36,880 nt of DNA from Candidatus Woesearchaeota archaeon (lineage in GTDB: Archaea; Nanobdellota; Nanobdellia; SCGC-AAA011-G17; GW2011-AR17): positions 1 through 36,880 of the forward strand of contig SICW01000002.1 in assembly GCA_009691355.1 (NCBI GenBank), written 5' to 3'. The position numbers were made by a program, and so were the translations under genes. The notes beneath the pieces were generated by a model. It worked only from the letters and a program-made list of their open reading frames with translations. It was not told the origin of the DNA and did not search any database. Each line of letters opens with the position of its first letter. Position 1 is the stretch's first letter. This document shows, piece after piece, positions 1-6,773 of this stretch.

Positions 1-154
1 TGATAATGTCTGCAAGATCAGTTCGTAAATATGGCTCTCCACCTGTAAGCATTAAGGTACGTAAAGGATGTTTGAGTGTTTTTGCAATACTTTTCATTTC
101 CTCCAGGCTTAACTCTGGTTTTCCAGTGTTTAATTCTTCCCAATAGAAAGTTAT
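1..154 (-). pseudogene. Radical SAM protein fragment, 5'-truncated, runs off the left edge
   Basis: The minus strand is open from the window edge to a stop codon at 155-157. It reads FYWEELNTGKPELSLEEM, then a TGGEPYLR motif, which is the conserved GGEP (SAM-binding) segment of radical SAM enzymes. In the family a Cx3Cx2C iron-sulfur motif sits directly before the FYW segment. Here it is missing because the frame ends in a stop and runs into the promoter of the neighbouring tRNA gene. The first in-frame ATG is at 97, inside the conserved region, so a functional product is unlikely. I infer a gene cut by a rearrangement next to the tRNA. The C-terminal part lies outside the window. Confidence 0.6.
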
Positions 155-160
155 TTAAAA
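151..160 (+). promoter_or_regulatory. TATA box for tRNA-Val
   Basis: The sequence TTATTTAAAA has its TTTAAA core at 154-159, centred 28.5 bp upstream of the first tRNA base, the usual archaeal TBP spacing. Confidence 0.55.
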
Positions 161-184
161 GACCACCATTTTAGTTCGACTTAT

Positions 185-260
185 GGGCCAGTGATCTAGT
201 GGCTATGATTCCTCCCTTACAAGGAGGCTGTCGAAGGTTCGAGTCCTCCCTGGCCCACCA
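185..260 (+). tRNA. tRNA-Val (UAC anticodon), CCA encoded
   Basis: A full cloverleaf can be drawn. The acceptor stem is GGGCCAG (185-191) with CTGGCCC (250-256) and discriminator A257. The anticodon stem is CCTCC/GGAGG with loop CTTACAA, giving anticodon UAC (Val). The T loop is TTCGAGT. The CCA end is present in the DNA at 258-260. The T stem GAAGG/CCTCC holds an A50-C64 mismatch. A displaced copy of the 3' end at 2047-2070 has the base that would repair this pair (CCTTC), which suggests the present 3' end came in with an integrated element. A T-rich stretch at 262-272 may end transcription. Confidence 0.93.
235..258 (+). repeat. 24-bp direct repeat, copy 1 (3' end of tRNA-Val; att-like)
   Basis: This stretch covers the T arm and acceptor 3' strand of tRNA-Val. 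It matches 2047-2070 at 23 of 24 positions; the only difference is C in this copy against T at 2060. A tRNA 3' end repeated on both sides of an insert is the classic footprint of site-specific integration. Confidence 0.75.
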
Positions 261-294
261 TATTTCTTTTTGAAGGACGAGACAAAATAAATGT

Positions 295-1032
295 TTATTT
301 CGTAAGTTGTTCCAACTCGGATAAATATCGTTTTAATTTAGCTATAAAAACCTTTTTTTCATCATCAGTTTTATATACACCCATTCGAAACTTAAATGCT
401 TCATGTACAAGATGGGTTTTATCTCTTACAGATTGAGTAATTCCCTCAAATGAGTGTGTTACAGGAATACCCCTAACATTTTGTTCTAACTCTACTAACC
501 AAAATACTTCTTTAAGTAAGGGAGAAAATTCTATCTTTCTAGATTCAAATGCTCTAATATACCCCTCTCTAATAACTCTTATTCCATCTTGTAAAGCATG
601 TTTATCTTCTCTCATGAGAAACTCAGTAACATTGAGTGCTTTTCCATAAATTAATTTACACTCACTTAATTTCTTAAGAAATCTATCTGGTTTTGCTCTT
701 AAGTCTGGAGAATGTTCCCCTTCAGTACAAAGTTGATTATTCTTTAATTCCCAGAGAGATAAAGGAACAACACATACAGGGTCAATCTCTGGTGAGTTTA
801 CAGAGAACACATCGCCTTCATAGTCATTTTCTGTGACAATAGGGACCATATCTACATCACTCCCTTCTTTCATCTCTCTTCTTGTAAAACTCCCTTTGAT
901 GTAAATTGCAACAAGTGCAGCTTGAGGTATTGCTGCTATTACTTTTTTTCTCGCTGATTTTACTTTCTCAATAGCACTCTCTTCAATAGAATTTTTATTC
1001 TTCCAATCATCCCAAAAATCATACTTTACCAT
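295..1032 (-). CDS. Nucleotidyltransferase of the DNA polymerase beta superfamily
   Basis: The 245-residue protein has the superfamily signature GS (47-48), then about ten residues, then DVD with D59 and D61, the metal-binding pair that drives transfer of a nucleotide to an acceptor. The rest (about 90-245) is mostly helical and is not a HEPN domain I recognise. The layout resembles stand-alone aminoglycoside-type or MNT-type nucleotidyltransferases, but the acceptor cannot be read from sequence. The ATG at 1032 has a TATA-like box (1055-1062) 26.5 bp upstream. It is divergent from the APH-like kinase, inside the segment flanked by tRNA-Val repeats. The pair suggests small-molecule or RNA modification as cargo of the element (inference). 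Confidence 0.75.
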   Translation of the reverse strand: MVKYDFWDDWKNKNSIEESAIEKVKSARKKVIAAIPQAALVAIYIKGSFTRREMKEGSDVDMVPIVTENDYEGDVFSVNSPEIDPVCVVPLSLWELKNNQLCTEGEHSPDLRAKPDRFLKKLSECKLIYGKALNVTEFLMREDKHALQDGIRVIREGYIRAFESRKIEFSPLLKEVFWLVELEQNVRGIPVTHSFEGITQSVRDKTHLVHEAFKFRMGVYKTDDEKKVFIAKLKRYLSELEQLTK

Positions 1033-1105
1033 GTTTATTTTAACTAAAAAGAAGTTAATAAGTGTTTCTAAGAAGGTTTATTAATTAAATCACCCTTTCA
1101 AACTT

Positions 1106-2029
1106 GTGAAAGTTAGTCTTAAACAAGCACAAAAAATCTCTCAACTTCTGGACTGTTCTTTGATAGATTATCGATTCTTAGCTAAGGGGAATCATAACTG
1201 GAATTACCTGTTACATACAGATAAAAGAAATTTGATTTTACGAATGGAGAATAATGCCCAATTTAAGAATCTAAAAAAGGAATATACCCTTCTACGAAAA
1301 CTAAAATCAGGGTTAGGACCCAAAGTTTTTCTCTTTGATAAGAGCCACAAGATTGTTCCTACAAATTACCTTATTGAAGAGTATATTGTTGGAAAACATC
1401 CTCAAAAAATAACTGAGGACTTTTTACTTTCTATGGCACAATGGTTTAAACAATTACATAAAATTACCAAACATACCTCTTCCGAATTTTCTTTAGATTC
1501 TGCATTGAAACCCTATTATAGGAACTACCTTAAGTATAAACATCATATAAAGGATAAGAGACTATTACAGCAGCTGGAATATACCATCAATAAAGCAAAA
1601 GAAATTTGTACCAAAAATAAATCTATTTTTAAGAATCGAAGGAAAAGGGTTCTCCTTCATAACGATTCTTCAAGAGAAAATATATTTTATAAAAAAGGAC
1701 TTGTTCAGCTTATTGATTGGGAATTTGCAAGCTATGGTTTCCCCGAAAGAGAACTGGTCTATTTTATAGATTCATATGACTTACTTGAAGAACAGAAAAG
1801 AATATTTCTTAAAGAGTATGGTTACCCTACTAATGCCTCTGCTCAAAAACAATTACAAGCTTACTTTATTATCCATTTATGTAGCTCAGTAGGATACTCC
1901 CTTTGGAGATTAGATTTATTGAAAAATACAAAAGAAAAGAAAGAGACTATAACAAGACTTAAAAAAGACTTAGATAAACTGACTCAGAGAGTAAATATTT
2001 ACTATGAAACAAAGTCCAAAAAAACCTAA
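1106..2029 (+). CDS. Aminoglycoside/choline-kinase-like (APH family) phosphotransferase
   Basis: The 307-residue protein has the protein-kinase-like APH fold. LLRKLK follows an N-terminal nucleotide-binding lobe. The catalytic loop is LLHNDSSRENIF, with Asp187 and Asn192, and the metal-binding segment is IDWEF, with Asp204. Members phosphorylate antibiotics, choline, sugars or similar hydroxyl compounds with ATP; the substrate here is unknown. Translation starts at GTG 1106, because the next in-frame ATG lies inside the domain. A TTTATTAA box at 1077-1084 is centred 25.5 bp upstream. Lysine is very frequent, unlike several neighbours. The gene ends just before the displaced tRNA 3' end at 2047, so it is probably cargo of the same insert. 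Confidence 0.75.
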   Translation: MKVSLKQAQKISQLLDCSLIDYRFLAKGNHNWNYLLHTDKRNLILRMENNAQFKNLKKEYTLLRKLKSGLGPKVFLFDKSHKIVPTNYLIEEYIVGKHPQKITEDFLLSMAQWFKQLHKITKHTSSEFSLDSALKPYYRNYLKYKHHIKDKRLLQQLEYTINKAKEICTKNKSIFKNRRKRVLLHNDSSRENIFYKKGLVQLIDWEFASYGFPERELVYFIDSYDLLEEQKRIFLKEYGYPTNASAQKQLQAYFIIHLCSSVGYSLWRLDLLKNTKEKKETITRLKKDLDKLTQRVNIYYETKSKKT

Positions 2030-2046
2030 CTCTACCGAGCGTTGCG

Positions 2047-2070
2047 AGGTTCGAGTCCTTCCTGGCCCAC
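2047..2070 (+). repeat. 24-bp direct repeat, copy 2 (displaced tRNA-Val 3' end; att-like)
   Basis: This is a partial tRNA 3' half, T arm plus acceptor strand, with no 5' half nearby. It differs from the intact tRNA at 2060 (T, not C). With T here, the intact gene's GAAGG would pair perfectly with CCTTC. It is followed by CTA-type sequence (bases 2070-2072) instead of CCA, so the original tRNA gene probably had no encoded CCA. Confidence 0.75.
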
Positions 2071-2077
2071 TATTCTT

Positions 2078-3037
2078 TTAGCTTTTTATTACTATAATCC
2101 CAAGTAGAGCTTTCTGTTTATTCTTTTGATCTCTAAATTGAAAACAGTCACTTTTTTCTTGTCCTTCATAGACATTTTTGATCATTTTCATTTTTCTGGG
2201 ACTATAGATAGTAACAATATTTGCATAAATTCCCCTTTTTCGATCTCCTTGGGTTTTTTGATAAAAATCCTGTAGGATATTCTTCATAATAGATTTCTCT
2301 TTTGTAACTAGACACTCGTCAAGAAAAAGATCTGGCTTGTGTTTTTCATAGAACTCATGAAAGATCATTTTTATTTTTGAATCATATCTATCTGTTCCCG
2401 TTCTCTTAATAATATTTACTACTTCATCTACCTTTTTTTTGTGATCTTTACTACTTATACATCTTAGAAGTATCATCTTTCCTAGAAATTGTTCATGAAT
2501 AATTTTATCTCCTCTTCTTCCAATACTCTCAAAATATCCTTTTTCTGTGTTCTTCTTTTGAATAGAAATGGTCCAGACTGGAACTGGAGAAGTAACATCG
2601 CGATTAGCAGAAGTTCTGGGCGAGGCGAAGAAATTAGCTATTTCTTTATAGACCTCTGGAAAATTTGCTTCTTTATAGCCCGTTTTTGGCCATGTATCTA
2701 AACCATCATCGTTGTATCTGGGAATCAAATGTATATGAAAATGAAAACAAGATTGCTGTGCAACTTTTCCACTTGCATGGAGAATATTAATTCCCTCAGC
2801 ACCATATTTCTCTTTTAGCCTTTGCGAAATAGTTTTTATAGCATCAACTATGTGATGTAATTCAGCTTTTGGAATATCATAAAAATTAACATAATGTTTT
2901 CTTGGAATTACAAGCATGTGACCTTTAGCAATAATCTGGTCTTTTAATGGAGCGAAAGCTAAAACATATTCATTCCCATAGATTTTATTTGAAGGTAATT
3001 TCCCTGTGATGATTTTACAAAAACTACACTCAGTCAT
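2078..3037 (-). CDS. HIT-domain protein with an unrecognised C-terminal domain
   Basis: Residues 1-115 form a HIT (histidine triad) nucleotide-binding domain. It opens with CSFCKIITGK and carries the HFHIHLIPR triad, where the middle histidine is nucleotidylated during hydrolysis or transfer of NMP groups. The second HIT gene in this window (17855-18262) stops at about 135 residues; this one runs on to 319. The extra part (about 135-319) is basic, ends in a hydrophobic beta-like segment, and matches no family I know. I start at the ATG at 3037 instead of 3043, because the TTTAATAA box (3059-3066) is then centred 25.5 bp upstream and the protein begins MTECSFC, as HIT proteins normally do. Confidence 0.8.
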   Translation of the reverse strand: MTECSFCKIITGKLPSNKIYGNEYVLAFAPLKDQIIAKGHMLVIPRKHYVNFYDIPKAELHHIVDAIKTISQRLKEKYGAEGINILHASGKVAQQSCFHFHIHLIPRYNDDGLDTWPKTGYKEANFPEVYKEIANFFASPRTSANRDVTSPVPVWTISIQKKNTEKGYFESIGRRGDKIIHEQFLGKMILLRCISSKDHKKKVDEVVNIIKRTGTDRYDSKIKMIFHEFYEKHKPDLFLDECLVTKEKSIMKNILQDFYQKTQGDRKRGIYANIVTIYSPRKMKMIKNVYEGQEKSDCFQFRDQKNKQKALLGIIVIKS

Positions 3038-3058
3038 AAGCATAATAGCTTATTGAGA

Positions 3059-3066
3059 TTTAATAA
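3059..3066 (-). promoter_or_regulatory. TATA box of the HIT fusion gene
   Basis: TTTAATAA on the plus strand (TTATTAAA on the coding strand) is centred 25.5 bp before the ATG at 3037. This supports that start over the upstream ATG at 3043, which would be only 19.5 bp away. Confidence 0.5.
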
Positions 3067-3267
3067 TGTACCGGTGAAGCGCACTTTTTCAATTGTATTT
3101 AACATGCATTTTAATCCTCTCTATATGCCTCTAAAAAAACTGTAATCTCTGCTACTTTTCTTGGATTCAAGGAAATATGTTCACTAGAGCCTTTCCCTAT
3201 TTTTACGAAAAGTTTGGAAATAGTTCTAGCCGTAAGCCTTTTAAAGGAAAACTCTCCAAAAAAGACT

Positions 3268-3816
3268 ATGGCAGAGATCTACAATATTCGTGATCTTCAA
3301 ACACTAGAACGTTTTGCACAAAGAGAAGGATATACTCGTCTTGCAGACTACCTCCCTACACTTTATACATGGAATATTCCTGTTGAAACTGCCGCTGAAC
3401 TTGTTCGGAGAGGAATTTCTTTTTCGGAGTACCATAATGACCCTTCGCTTCTTGAAGAACAACTCCCAGAAAATGTTATCCCCATTGCTGATCTTTATCA
3501 TGCACGAGATGAAAGAATTGCAGAAGAAAGAAGAGCTTCACTAGAGACTCAAGTGAGAAGAGATGTTTCACCTATAAAACGAAAAGAACATCCCCTTCGT
3601 ACTGTTATGTATGGTATTCTTGCAGGGACTATTGCTGCATCTGCGCTTATTGGATTGTCCACAATTCATGCAGACCCTGCGTATTTAGAATCAGAACTCC
3701 TCAATGACCCTTTATGTACCAGTATTGAAGGCCTTTATGTTTGTCTGGATCATTCTGAACACGGGCCTTTCTTTGGATCATATTGGGAATATAAACAATT
3801 ACGTGAAGAATTATAA
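3268..3816 (+). CDS. Small single-pass membrane protein, function unknown
   Basis: The 182-residue protein has an acidic, helical N-terminal part (1-100), a basic stretch (SPIKRKEH, about 101-108), one membrane helix at about 112-133, and a short tail of about 50 residues with two cysteines (150 and 159). By the positive-inside rule the large N-terminal part is cytoplasmic and the tail is outside, where the cysteines could form a disulfide. I do not recognise the family. The ATG at 3268 is chosen because a TTTTAAAG box (about 3238-3245) lies about 26 bp upstream and the longer frame before it looks non-coding. It converges on the topoisomerase gene, six bases away. Confidence 0.65.
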   Translation: MAEIYNIRDLQTLERFAQREGYTRLADYLPTLYTWNIPVETAAELVRRGISFSEYHNDPSLLEEQLPENVIPIADLYHARDERIAEERRASLETQVRRDVSPIKRKEHPLRTVMYGILAGTIAASALIGLSTIHADPAYLESELLNDPLCTSIEGLYVCLDHSEHGPFFGSYWEYKQLREEL

Positions 3817-3822
3817 AAACAA

Positions 3823-4872
3823 TTAATTTCTTTGTAACTTTTGTACACGCTCTACTAAAGAAGGATCAATATAGTGATGGACAGTCACTGTAGAATTTTC
3901 TTGCCAAGTATGAGTTTTTTTCTGAAAGCGTCGATGACCAAGGTCGTGGGCAATAGAGAGAAAAAGCGTATTTACTTCTTCTTTACTTGCTTTCTTTCTG
4001 TGTTTGAGAAACTCTTTGACTTGTTTTGTTGCATAATGCGAGCGTACAATATGAGGATAAAACTCTTTTCCTGTATACTTTACAAAAGCTTTCTTAAATT
4101 CCTGTTCGGGAATGGGATGTCTTGTACTCTCTGAAGTAAATACAAAATTATCTGGTTTTTTTGTTTTTAAGAGTTTTTGCAGTCTAGAAATATACTCTTT
4201 TTCAAAAGTATGTGTTAAGCTTAGTGGAACGCCATCTTTGCCAATATAGGCAAAATTTACTTCCTTTCCTTTTATATGAATATCCTTTTTCTTTAATGTT
4301 GTTAAGCCCTTATGGCCATGTACATGGTAGTACATTTCATTTCCCACACGCATATACGTTTTCAGAAGCGTCCACAGAGGAAGTGCAAGATTATCTTTTT
4401 CATCTTTCAAGGCTTTTTTTACGTTTGTACGTAACTTAGAATAACATTTCTCAAAGAGCTCAACTTTCTTGTATTTTTCTTTTGTGTGTTGTCTTCTTTT
4501 TTCCAGGGTATAACAATACGCATACTCACTTCCCTTATTTTGGTAAATAACATCCCAGTGTTCATTTGAAGATTGATCATGAATGGTGAGATGCGGGGCA
4601 AAGAGAGAATAGGCTTTGTCTAAGACTTTTCCATTGGGGAGAATATTGATCCGTGCTCCCTGTGGTTGGCCCTTATAGAGTTGTCCTTTTAAGAAGGTTT
4701 TATCTTTCTTATCAATAAGAGAAGGGAAATTATGGTTTGCCTTGAATAATTTCACTACATTCAAAAGTTCTGGAAAGCTTTTTGAAACTCTTTTCCATCC
4801 GCTCTTTGTTTTTTCATAGGCTTGGAGATTCTTTGTTTTTATTCTTATTGTCCCCACATGAGTAGCATTCAT
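3823..4872 (-). CDS. DNA topoisomerase IB (bacterial/viral-type)
   Basis: The enzyme relaxes supercoils by cutting one DNA strand and forming a covalent 3'-phosphotyrosine. The 349-residue protein has an N-terminal DNA-binding part with GQPQGARINILPNGKVLDKA, and a catalytic domain with the family hallmark MRVGNEMY followed by GHKGLTTLKKKDI. Candidate catalytic residues are Arg175, Lys212, Arg277, His313 (LGHRR) and Tyr334 (VHHYIDP). The gap between His313 and Tyr334 is longer than in poxvirus or typical bacterial enzymes. The fold is shared with tyrosine integrases, but RVGNE and GLTTL point to a topoisomerase. An AGTATAAATG box at 4895-4904 lies about 27 bp before the ATG. Confidence 0.85.
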   Translation of the reverse strand: MNATHVGTIRIKTKNLQAYEKTKSGWKRVSKSFPELLNVVKLFKANHNFPSLIDKKDKTFLKGQLYKGQPQGARINILPNGKVLDKAYSLFAPHLTIHDQSSNEHWDVIYQNKGSEYAYCYTLEKRRQHTKEKYKKVELFEKCYSKLRTNVKKALKDEKDNLALPLWTLLKTYMRVGNEMYYHVHGHKGLTTLKKKDIHIKGKEVNFAYIGKDGVPLSLTHTFEKEYISRLQKLLKTKKPDNFVFTSESTRHPIPEQEFKKAFVKYTGKEFYPHIVRSHYATKQVKEFLKHRKKASKEEVNTLFLSIAHDLGHRRFQKKTHTWQENSTVTVHHYIDPSLVERVQKLQRN

Positions 4873-4894
4873 TTCTTTCTTCTAGAGGATTAGG

Positions 4895-4904
4895 AGTATA
4901 AATG
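4895..4904 (-). promoter_or_regulatory. TATA box of the topoisomerase IB gene
   Basis: AGTATAAATG on the plus strand is centred about 27 bp upstream of the ATG at 4872 and implies a leaderless transcript. Confidence 0.5.
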
Positions 4905-4910
4905 TTTTTC

Positions 4911-6263
4911 TTATTTATACAAGAGAACTTGTTCTCGAGAACACTTAAAAACTTTGGGGATTTTATTAATAGAGTTTATTCTATGTTGCACTTTTTTTTG
5001 TAGGAGCCGTGCCTCTTCGTTACTCAGCCCTTGCTGTATCACATAGGTCACGTTTCCTTCTAAGACTGTTCGTGTGCTTTCTTGAATTTCTAGAATACCA
5101 AAATCTTCTGGTGACTCAAAGGCTTTTGCTCCACGTTGCAGGCCAAAAATACTTGTACAAACTAAGTCTATATTTTCCTTATTCTTTTCTAAGAATTCTA
5201 GGGTTTGCATATACTCTTCTTGTGTTTCCGTAGGAAAAGCAAACATAATGTAGAGGATATTTTGTATGCCTGCATTGTGACTTTCCTTTAATACTTGTGG
5301 GACTTTTTGGATGTCTGTTCCCTTCTTCATCAGATCAAGAACACGTTGAGAGCCTGATTCTACACCCCAGGAGACAGAACGTAAACCGCCTTCATAGAGT
5401 TCTTTACTTATACCTAAAATATCTGCTGTGGGACGCAATTGACATGCCCATTCTACATCTAAAGGTTTACATATTTGTGCGAAAGTTAGTAAACGCTCTT
5501 TTGCGACCATGTCATCGATAAGAAAAACATATTTGGCATTATTGTTCTTTAATGTATTTTCTAGCCATTGTGTTTCATATTCTTTATAGGGAACGCGTGC
5601 AAAATGTGTACAAAAGGTGCATTGTTTGTAAAAACATGTGCTGGATGTTTTGATAGGAAGAATTCTTTCTCTTGCAAGGTAATTCTCTCCAGGGAAAGAA
5701 GAAAAATCTAAAGGATTTTCTGCTGCGTAAAAATCTCCTGATTTTGTCTTTACACCTTTCTTTGTGAAAAAAGCAATAATTTCCTCTTCGGTTTTGAGAA
5801 GTTGACCGTACTGCAAGACTTTTCCTTTTGCTGCAGGGCCACCAAGGATGCATTCTACTCCTTTCTGTTGCAATTCTTGTAAGAGAACTGTTGCATAGAA
5901 ACATTGACTGTTGTACACGAGACTAAAAGCAATACAATCATATTTTTCTGTGTGAATTAAAGAGAGAAGTTCGTCAAATTGTTCAGGCTTTTCTCCATGT
6001 ACTACTGCTTTGTTATTCCTTGCATAGACTTCACGGGATTCTTTGTCAAAGTGTTCAAAGACCTTTGCGTACTCTTCTTTGGTTTTTGTCTGTAACACTT
6101 TTTGATAATAGGAAGAAAATCTTCGTTTGTGAAATTCTGCGTTCAAATCAAGCACATCTATTTCTAGATCTACATTTGTTTGGAGAAAATGCTTTAATGA
6201 GGCTAAGGAATAGGGTAAAATCGTAGGAGTACAAAAAGGAGGATACACTAACAGGAGTTTCAT
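4911..6263 (-). CDS. Radical SAM protein with N-terminal cobalamin-binding-like domain
   Basis: The 450-residue protein has a Rossmann-like B12-binding-type domain (about 1-145: MKLLLVYPPF at the start, ECILGGPAA near 138-145) and then a radical SAM barrel. The iron-sulfur cysteines are Cys210, Cys215 and Cys218 in CFYKQCTFC, a Cx4Cx2C spacing seen in a branch of B12-type radical SAM proteins. WGVESGSQRVLDLMKKGT near 300 is the usual second SAM-contact region. No clear DxHxxG cobalamin motif is visible, so cobalamin use is uncertain. Such enzymes methylate or rearrange unactivated carbons; the substrate is unknown. The start is supported by AGTATATAAAGG at 6284-6295, 27 bp upstream. Confidence 0.85.
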   Translation of the reverse strand: MKLLLVYPPFCTPTILPYSLASLKHFLQTNVDLEIDVLDLNAEFHKRRFSSYYQKVLQTKTKEEYAKVFEHFDKESREVYARNNKAVVHGEKPEQFDELLSLIHTEKYDCIAFSLVYNSQCFYATVLLQELQQKGVECILGGPAAKGKVLQYGQLLKTEEEIIAFFTKKGVKTKSGDFYAAENPLDFSSFPGENYLARERILPIKTSSTCFYKQCTFCTHFARVPYKEYETQWLENTLKNNNAKYVFLIDDMVAKERLLTFAQICKPLDVEWACQLRPTADILGISKELYEGGLRSVSWGVESGSQRVLDLMKKGTDIQKVPQVLKESHNAGIQNILYIMFAFPTETQEEYMQTLEFLEKNKENIDLVCTSIFGLQRGAKAFESPEDFGILEIQESTRTVLEGNVTYVIQQGLSNEEARLLQKKVQHRINSINKIPKVFKCSREQVLLYK

Positions 6264-6283
6264 AGCTTTTTGAGCTTGGATTT

Positions 6284-6295
6284 AGTATATAAAGG
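6284..6295 (-). promoter_or_regulatory. TATA box of the radical SAM gene
   Basis: AGTATATAAAGG on the plus strand is centred 27 bp before the ATG at 6263 and sits just beyond the 3' end of the GNAT gene. Confidence 0.5.
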
Positions 6296-6299
6296 TTTT

Positions 6300-6737
6300 T
6301 TATTCTTTTTTGTCTTTGCGCATGAGAAAACTTTCTGTTTCCACATCTCTATCAAAAGGATTTTTTACTGTTTTTACTCCTTTGAAACCTAGTTCTTTAT
6401 GAAGTTTAATAGAAGCTTCATTGTTTATTTTTACAAGTGCAAGAATGGGATGACTTCCACAGTGTGCTAAAAGTGTCTCGTATAATCTTCTCTCTATACC
6501 CTGGTTTTGCCATTTAGGATGAATAATGATATCTTCTACGTAGATTTCTTCTTTTGCTGTCTTTAAGGCAAAGATCACACCCACAATTTTATTCTTTTCC
6601 TTTGCAACAAAAACATATTCAAACTTTGTGAGATAGCCATAGCCATATTTTCCGGTTACATCTCTTTCTTTGCATTGTTGCTCTAATTTTCTTATAGAAG
6701 GAGTTTCATAATTTTTTGCTTGAGAAATAGTGACCAT
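6300..6737 (-). CDS. GNAT-family N-acetyltransferase
   Basis: The 145-residue protein is the right size for a single GNAT domain. The central strand YVEDIIIHPKWQNQGIERRLYETL (about 66-89, split here only by description) carries the acetyl-CoA pyrophosphate-binding loop QNQGIE. The last position is usually Gly or Ala but is Glu82 here. A C-terminal LHKELGFKGVK is the usual strand 6-7 region. The family moves acetyl from acetyl-CoA to an amine, for example a protein N terminus; the target is unknown. An ATATAAAA box at 6762-6769 is 28.5 bp upstream, in the tail of the helicase gene region. Confidence 0.85.
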   Translation of the reverse strand: MVTISQAKNYETPSIRKLEQQCKERDVTGKYGYGYLTKFEYVFVAKEKNKIVGVIFALKTAKEEIYVEDIIIHPKWQNQGIERRLYETLLAHCGSHPILALVKINNEASIKLHKELGFKGVKTVKNPFDRDVETESFLMRKDKKE

Positions 6738-6773
6738 ACTAGGGATATAAAATAAAAGAGAATATAAAAAGGT

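Larger units (their letters stand above)
259..2070. mobile_element. Candidate integrated element at tRNA-Val (1.8 kb, no integrase seen)
   Basis: The segment lies between the intact tRNA-Val gene and a displaced copy of its 3' end. It carries only a nucleotidyltransferase and an APH-like kinase, divergently transcribed. The kinase is very lysine-rich and AT-rich. No tyrosine recombinase lies inside, so this would be a decayed element, one moved in trans, or a cassette that replaced local sequence by recombination between tRNA ends. The repeat is seen; integration is inferred. Confidence 0.45.

Noticed and set aside
3070..3267. Possible small gene or RNA in the gap before the membrane protein
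   Set aside because: Only a 13-codon frame was found, with no conserved structure or convincing start signal.
3823..4872. Tyrosine integrase that could have inserted the element at tRNA-Val
   Set aside because: The fold is related, but the RVGNE and GLTTL motifs and the N-terminal domain fit topoisomerase IB. It also lies outside the segment between the repeats.
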